Part shown: positions 5,320 through 8,573 of the stretch, one piece after another
Position numbering within the stretch: position 1 is the stretch's first letter
Layout of the letters: the number at the start of each line of letters is the position of its first letter
From: an uncultured Clostridia bacterium
GTDB lineage: Bacteria; Bacillota; Clostridia; Saccharofermentanales; Saccharofermentanaceae
Direction: 5' to 3'
DNA length: 8,573 bases
NCBI GenBank assembly: GCA_937876985.1
Contig: CALEFT010000035.1
Span: forward strand, 1 to 8,573
Program-made: the position numbers and the translations under genes
Notes under the pieces: model-generated
Database searches by the model: none
What the model saw: the letters and a program-made list of their open reading frames with translations, nothing else
What the model was told of the DNA's origin: nothing

Positions 5320-7305
5320 TTATGCGATGTCGGAACCTGGCTTAACACTTGGGTCAAGCTCTACTACCTGATACTTTCCACCCTTGTTTACGGAAAGAAT
5401 CATACCGCAGCTTTCGAGGCCACACATTGTGCGTGGTGGGAAGTTAGCAATAATTGCAACTGTCTTGCCAACGAGTTCTTCTGGCTCGTAGAATTCTGCT
5501 ATACCAGACAAAATCTGTCTGCCACCGAAGCCATCGTCTACCTGCATGCAGAGGAGTTTCTTGGACTTCTTTACCTTTTCGCAAGAGAGGATTTTGCCTG
5601 CGCGAATGTCAAGCTTAAGGAAGTCGTCGAATACGCAGTTTTCCTTGAGTGGCTCAAGCTCATAGTCTTCGCTATTTGCCTCGTCCTTCGACTCTTTATC
5701 AGCGTCCGAAGTCGCAGTAGCCTCTTCCTTACTTGGGTTAAGCGCTTCAAGCTCCTCGAGCTCCTTCGCGATATCAATTCTTGGGAAAAGAACCTCGCCC
5801 TTAGTTACAGTAACATCGGCCTTAAGAGCGCCATATGTAGCTGCGTCATCCCATGCTGTATTTGTCTCGTCTGCGCCAATCTGCTCGTAAATCTTTGTAG
5901 CCGTAGTAGGCATTACTGGAGAAAGAAGAATTGTGCAGCGGCGGATTGCGTCAAGCAAATTGTAAAGAACTGTAGCAAGACGAATCTTCTGATCTTCGTC
6001 CTTTGCAAGCACCCATGGTGCATTCTCGTCGATATACTTATTTGCACGAGCGATTACCTTGAAGATTTTCTCGAGACCATCAGAAATGTGCATTGTCTCG
6101 AAGTCAGAAGTAACCTCCGAAGAAAGTGTACTTAGCATTGAAAGAAGCTCGTCATCAAGCTCGCTTTCCTCGCGCTCAACTGGAAGTGTGCCGCCAAAAT
6201 ACTTAATTGCCATCGCAACTGTTCTAGAAACAAGGTTTCCAAGGTCGTTTGCCAAATCGCAATTAAGTCTGTTGAACATCATTTCATTTGTGTATGGGCA
6301 GTCAGAACCAAAAGGCATCTCTCTTAGCAAATGATAACGAAGCGCATCAACACCATAACGATCACTAAGAACAAATGGGTCAATTACGTTACCAGAAGAC
6401 TTACTCATCTTGCCGCCACCAAAAGTAATCCAGCCGTGTCCGTAGATTTTCTTTGGAAGTGGAATATCGAGAGCCATCAAGATTGCTGGCCATACGAGAG
6501 AGTGGAAACGAATGATTTCCTTAGCCATTACATGCATATCTGCTGGCCAATACTTATCCATATCGTCGTACTCATTGTTCTCGTATCCGAGCGCAGTAAT
6601 ATAGTTAGAAAGCGCATCAACCCAAACATATACAACGTGTCCCTCATCGAAAGTAACAGGAACACCCCACTTAAAGCTTGTTCTAGATACACACAAATCC
6701 TGAAGTCCTGGCTTAATGAAATTGTTTACCATCTCATTAACTCTAGACTTTGGCTCGAGGAAATTGAGTTCCTCATCTGTGAGCAATGCCTCAAGGCGTG
6801 GACCAAACTCGGAAAGCTTGAAGAAATATGCCTCCTCAGAAGCATCCGTTACCTCTCTACCGCAGTCTGGGCACTTGCCATCAACAAGCTGACTTTCTGT
6901 CCAGAAAGACTCACAAGGCTTACAGTACTTGCCCTTGTACTCGCTCTTGTAAATGTAGCCTTTCTTGTACAAGTCCTCGAAAATCTTCTGTACAGACTCC
7001 ACATGATATGGGTCAGTTGTTCTAATAAATCTATCGTAAGTAATTCCAAGTCTCTCCCAGAGCTTCTTGAAATTCGCAACAATCTCGTCAACATAGGCCT
7101 GCGGTGTAACACCTGCCTCCTTAGCCTTGTCCTCAATCTTTTGTCCATGCTCGTCAGTACCAGTAAGGAACATTACATCGTAGCCCTGCATTCGCTTAAG
7201 TCTTGCAACAACGTCGCAAGCGAGCGTCGTATAGCAATGTCCAATATGCGGATTGCCAGATGGATAATAAATAGGCGTCGTAATGTAATATGGTTTCTTA
7301 TTCAT
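5320..7305 (-). CDS. metG: Methionine--tRNA ligase
   Basis: A 661-residue cytoplasmic class I aminoacyl-tRNA synthetase that attaches methionine to initiator and elongator tRNA-Met using ATP. Residues 5-27 contain the HIGH motif (20-23) in TTPIYYPSGNPHIGHCYTT. A zinc knuckle has C128-x2-C131 and C145-x2-C148. The KMSKS loop is at 299-303 (FGGGKMSKSSGN). A helical anticodon-binding domain follows (about 365-520), then an acidic linker (about 527-545), and a C-terminal tRNA-binding OB domain (about 550-661; LDIRAGKILSCEKVKKSKKL) like that of dimeric bacterial MetRS. Length matches the B. subtilis-type enzyme. The frame is open to 7353, but the start at 7305 is chosen because AGGAGGAGG (7312-7320) lies six bases upstream and the longer version would begin upstream of the mapped -10. 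It is the first gene of the operon; the leader is only about 27 bases, too short for a T-box. Confidence 0.98.
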   Translation of the reverse strand: MNKKPYYITTPIYYPSGNPHIGHCYTTLACDVVARLKRMQGYDVMFLTGTDEHGQKIEDKAKEAGVTPQAYVDEIVANFKKLWERLGITYDRFIRTTDPYHVESVQKIFEDLYKKGYIYKSEYKGKYCKPCESFWTESQLVDGKCPDCGREVTDASEEAYFFKLSEFGPRLEALLTDEELNFLEPKSRVNEMVNNFIKPGLQDLCVSRTSFKWGVPVTFDEGHVVYVWVDALSNYITALGYENNEYDDMDKYWPADMHVMAKEIIRFHSLVWPAILMALDIPLPKKIYGHGWITFGGGKMSKSSGNVIDPFVLSDRYGVDALRYHLLREMPFGSDCPYTNEMMFNRLNCDLANDLGNLVSRTVAMAIKYFGGTLPVEREESELDDELLSMLSTLSSEVTSDFETMHISDGLEKIFKVIARANKYIDENAPWVLAKDEDQKIRLATVLYNLLDAIRRCTILLSPVMPTTATKIYEQIGADETNTAWDDAATYGALKADVTVTKGEVLFPRIDIAKELEELEALNPSKEEATATSDADKESKDEANSEDYELEPLKENCVFDDFLKLDIRAGKILSCEKVKKSKKLLCMQVDDGFGGRQILSGIAEFYEPEELVGKTVAIIANFPPRTMCGLESCGMILSVNKGGKYQVVELDPSVKPGSDIA

Positions 7306-7311
7306 AAGAAG

Positions 7312-7367
7312 CCTCCTCCTTAAATAAAATATCAGTCTATTATATGCCTGCACCCCAAAATATTCAA
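7312..7367 (-). promoter_or_regulatory. metG promoter and strong ribosome binding site
   Basis: On the minus strand TTGAAT (-35, 7367-7362) and a perfect TATAAT (-10, 7344-7339) are exactly 17 bases apart. Transcription should start near 7332. AGGAGGAGG at 7312-7320 is the ribosome site. The start at 7353 would lie upstream of this -10 and so outside the transcript, supporting 7305 as the true start. Confidence 0.8.
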
Positions 7368-7387
7368 ACCCTTTATCGCTTTCATGT

Positions 7388-7403
7388 GTTCACTATTGTG
7401 AAC
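7388..7403. promoter_or_regulatory. Perfect palindrome, candidate operator between divergent promoters
   Basis: GTTCAC (7388-7393), spacer TATT, and GTGAAC (7398-7403) form a perfect 6-base inverted repeat with a centre typical of dimeric regulator sites. It lies 21 bases upstream of the metG -35 and 25 bases upstream of the vanY -35, so a bound protein could affect either promoter. It does not resemble the DtxR iron box or the MntR box that I know, so no regulator is assigned. Confidence 0.5.
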
Positions 7404-7427
7404 TTTGCAACGTTTAGTCCCTTAGAT

Positions 7428-7456
7428 TTGACAGGCCTCTTACATAATGCTATAAA
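7428..7456 (+). promoter_or_regulatory. Promoter of the VanY-type gene
   Basis: A perfect TTGACA (7428-7433), a 17-base spacer and TATAAA (7451-7456) form a near-consensus SigA-type promoter. The ATG of the downstream gene is only eight bases after the -10, so the expected transcription start (about 7463-7464) coincides with the start codon. Confidence 0.8.
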
Positions 7457-7463
7457 GTCATTT

Positions 7464-8357
7464 ATGAGAAACAAATTAACGCGTAAAAATAAAATTATTA
7501 TTGCAACTTATTTGATAGCTGCCGCGCTTATACTTGCCTTAGTTGGTGGCTATGTTGCTTTTCGACGGGGGCTGATAAGGCTTCCTGCCAAAATGTATCT
7601 GCATGAAGAGAACATTGGCGGCGACATGATAACACTTACGCTTGATGAGATTTCTGATGAATATCCACAAATTGAGATTAATCAGGCTTTGCTTCTTGTA
7701 AATGAGGAGCATCGTTTGGATGAGGATTTTGAGGCGGACCTCGTCTACTATAAAGACACAGATGTCCTGATGAACTCTTGTATTGTCGATTCTTATGCCA
7801 CACTGTCGGCGGAGATACTTGATACTTTTGACAACAAGCTTTTTGTTGAGAGCTCGTACCGCACATACCAAAGGCAAGTTGAGCTATACGAAGAGCTTGG
7901 TCCAGAGATTGCAGCTGTTCCAGGTAGTTCAGAGCACCAGACGGGGTTATCGCTAGATGTCTACGTTATGTACTATGGTGGCATGGGCTTTTACGACTCT
8001 GATGAGGGGCAGTTTGTAAATCGCAACTGTGGAGACTACGGCTTCATTATTCGTTACGATAGAAATCTTGAAGACATTACGGGCTTCGCGTTTGAACCAT
8101 GGCACATCCGCTATGTAGGCTTGCCACACTCGCAAATCATCGAACAAAGTGGCATCGCGCTTGAACAATACATTGAAGCTTTGGAACTAAGTCAATACTA
8201 CTCATATGACAACTATCTAATTGGTCGTTTCGAAGAAAACGAGATCCAGATTCCAACTGAACACCTTGATGCGGCTTTAGAAAACGAAGATTATACAATA
8301 ACTATCTCTCCAGATAATACTGGCGCGGCAATAGTCACAATCCGGCTACCAGCGTAA
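7464..8357 (+). CDS. Membrane-anchored VanY-type D-alanyl-D-alanine carboxypeptidase
   Basis: A 297-residue zinc peptidase of the VanY (M15B) family, which trims terminal D-Ala from peptidoglycan stem peptides outside the cell. A basic N-terminus (MRNKLTRKNK) precedes one transmembrane helix (about 11-33); no clear cleavage site is seen, so it is probably anchored. The catalytic domain covers about 75-235: LLLVNEEHRLDEDFE, ESSYRTYQRQ (129-138), PGSSEHQTGLSLD with zinc ligands H158 and D165, and FEPWHIRYVG with catalytic E211 and zinc ligand H214. About 55 further residues (240-297) lie beyond the usual domain and look beta-rich (YTITISP, then AIVTIRL). The frame is open upstream to an ATG at 7344, but the 40 extra residues would span the promoter and carry no family signal. 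No Shine-Dalgarno precedes 7464. With no vanA/vanH-type partners nearby, it is more likely a wall-maintenance enzyme than a resistance gene (inference). Confidence 0.92.
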   Translation: MRNKLTRKNKIIIATYLIAAALILALVGGYVAFRRGLIRLPAKMYLHEENIGGDMITLTLDEISDEYPQIEINQALLLVNEEHRLDEDFEADLVYYKDTDVLMNSCIVDSYATLSAEILDTFDNKLFVESSYRTYQRQVELYEELGPEIAAVPGSSEHQTGLSLDVYVMYYGGMGFYDSDEGQFVNRNCGDYGFIIRYDRNLEDITGFAFEPWHIRYVGLPHSQIIEQSGIALEQYIEALELSQYYSYDNYLIGRFEENEIQIPTEHLDAALENEDYTITISPDNTGAAIVTIRLPA

Positions 8358-8545
8358 TATTATAAGCGTTTGTAACATTGTTATACTTGCAATTTTTGAA
8401 GTTTGAAGGTTTGGAAGACTGATTGTTTTGCTGTTTTTCATCAAAACAAGCGATAACGCCTAGTTCAGCAAGAAGTTCATCAAAACGGGGGTTCCTGGGT
8501 GAACTTTCTGCTGATAATGGTCGCGTCCGTATAATGGTGTAAATT
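8358..8545. other. Intergenic region with inverted and direct repeats, no gene recognised
   Basis: No convincing coding frame is seen. CAGCAAGAAGTTCA (8466-8479) and TGAACTTTCTGCTG (8500-8513) pair at 12 of 14 positions around a 20-base G-rich loop. TTCATCAAAAC occurs twice (8437-8447 and 8476-8486), the second copy overlapping the left arm. Just after the vanY stop, TGTAAC and GTTATA around ATT could form a weak hairpin without a T-run, so the end of the vanY transcript is not clearly marked. Confidence 0.5.
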
Positions 8546-8547
8546 CG

Positions 8548-8573
8548 AAAAAAGAGATGAGCCATATCTCATC
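8548..8573 (-). terminator. Intrinsic terminator of an unseen minus-strand gene (cut by window edge)
   Basis: On the minus strand GATGAG (8573-8568), a six-base loop and CTCATC (8561-8556) form a stem, followed by TC and then TTTTTT (8553-8548). The stem can grow if GA precedes it outside the window. It would end a gene transcribed leftward from beyond 8573; read on the plus strand it may also serve vanY, but the needed downstream bases are not visible. Confidence 0.65.

Noticed and set aside
6331..7323. A 330-codon plus-strand open frame antisense to metG (and another at 5248-6135)
   Set aside because: Both lie fully opposite the unmistakable metG and DtxR-like genes, have no ribosome site and no recognisable protein features; they follow from the codon composition of the real genes.
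7344..7463. An earlier start for the VanY-type protein at 7344
   Set aside because: It would place the start codon upstream of the strong promoter at 7428-7456, overlaps the metG -10, has no ribosome site, and adds 40 residues before the membrane anchor that look like translated promoter DNA.
7464..8357. Vancomycin-resistance cluster
   Set aside because: Only a VanY-type peptidase is present; there is no VanH, VanA/B-type ligase, VanX or VanS/VanR. The two-component system at 218-2820 is of another class and far away.
8335..8565. A 76-codon minus-strand open frame at the right end
   Set aside because: Its ATG lies within the terminator stem at 8556-8573, there is no ribosome site, it overlaps the end of vanY, and the protein has no recognisable feature.

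Overview
The window looks like chromosomal DNA from a low-GC Gram-positive anaerobe of the class Clostridia (Lachnospiraceae or Oscillospiraceae-like). This is an inference from gene families, strong AGGAGG-type ribosome sites, SigA-type promoters and a mixture of tRNA genes with and without an encoded CCA end. Nearly everything reads on the minus strand; only the VanY-type peptidase gene at the right reads on the plus strand.

Right to left, the layout is as follows. (1) A truncated minus-strand terminator at the window edge belongs to an unseen gene to the right. (2) A plus-strand membrane-anchored VanY-type D,D-carboxypeptidase (7464-8357) is transcribed divergently from (3) a minus-strand operon: metG (5320-7305), a short DtxR-family metal-dependent regulator (4923-5303), a TatD-family metal-dependent nuclease (4007-4876), and a small single-pass membrane protein of unknown function (3516-3974). 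Spacings of 16, 46 and 32 bases and no visible promoter inside suggest one transcript. (4) A tRNA operon with its own strong promoter (3413-3442) carries Val(TAC), Asp(GTC), Phe(GAA) and Gly(GCC), and ends in a clear intrinsic terminator (2991-3020). (5) A two-component system follows: a 7TM-type sensor histidine kinase (1006-2820) overlapping by ATGA with a SAPR-type response regulator (218-1009). (6) After a long inverted repeat (153-202), the signal peptide of a secreted protein begins at 81 and runs off the left edge.

The metG-to-tatD block and the tRNAs are housekeeping (translation, nucleic-acid turnover). The kinase and regulator form a self-contained signalling unit whose extracellular domain probably binds a small ligand or carbohydrate; the secreted protein gene just downstream is a possible but unproven target. 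No CRISPR array, phage gene, transposase or defence system is visible. The best leads are modest: a possibly leaderless vanY mRNA, a palindromic candidate operator between the divergent metG and vanY promoters, a short iron-type DtxR regulator within a metG-tatD operon, and the long inverted repeat at 153-202.
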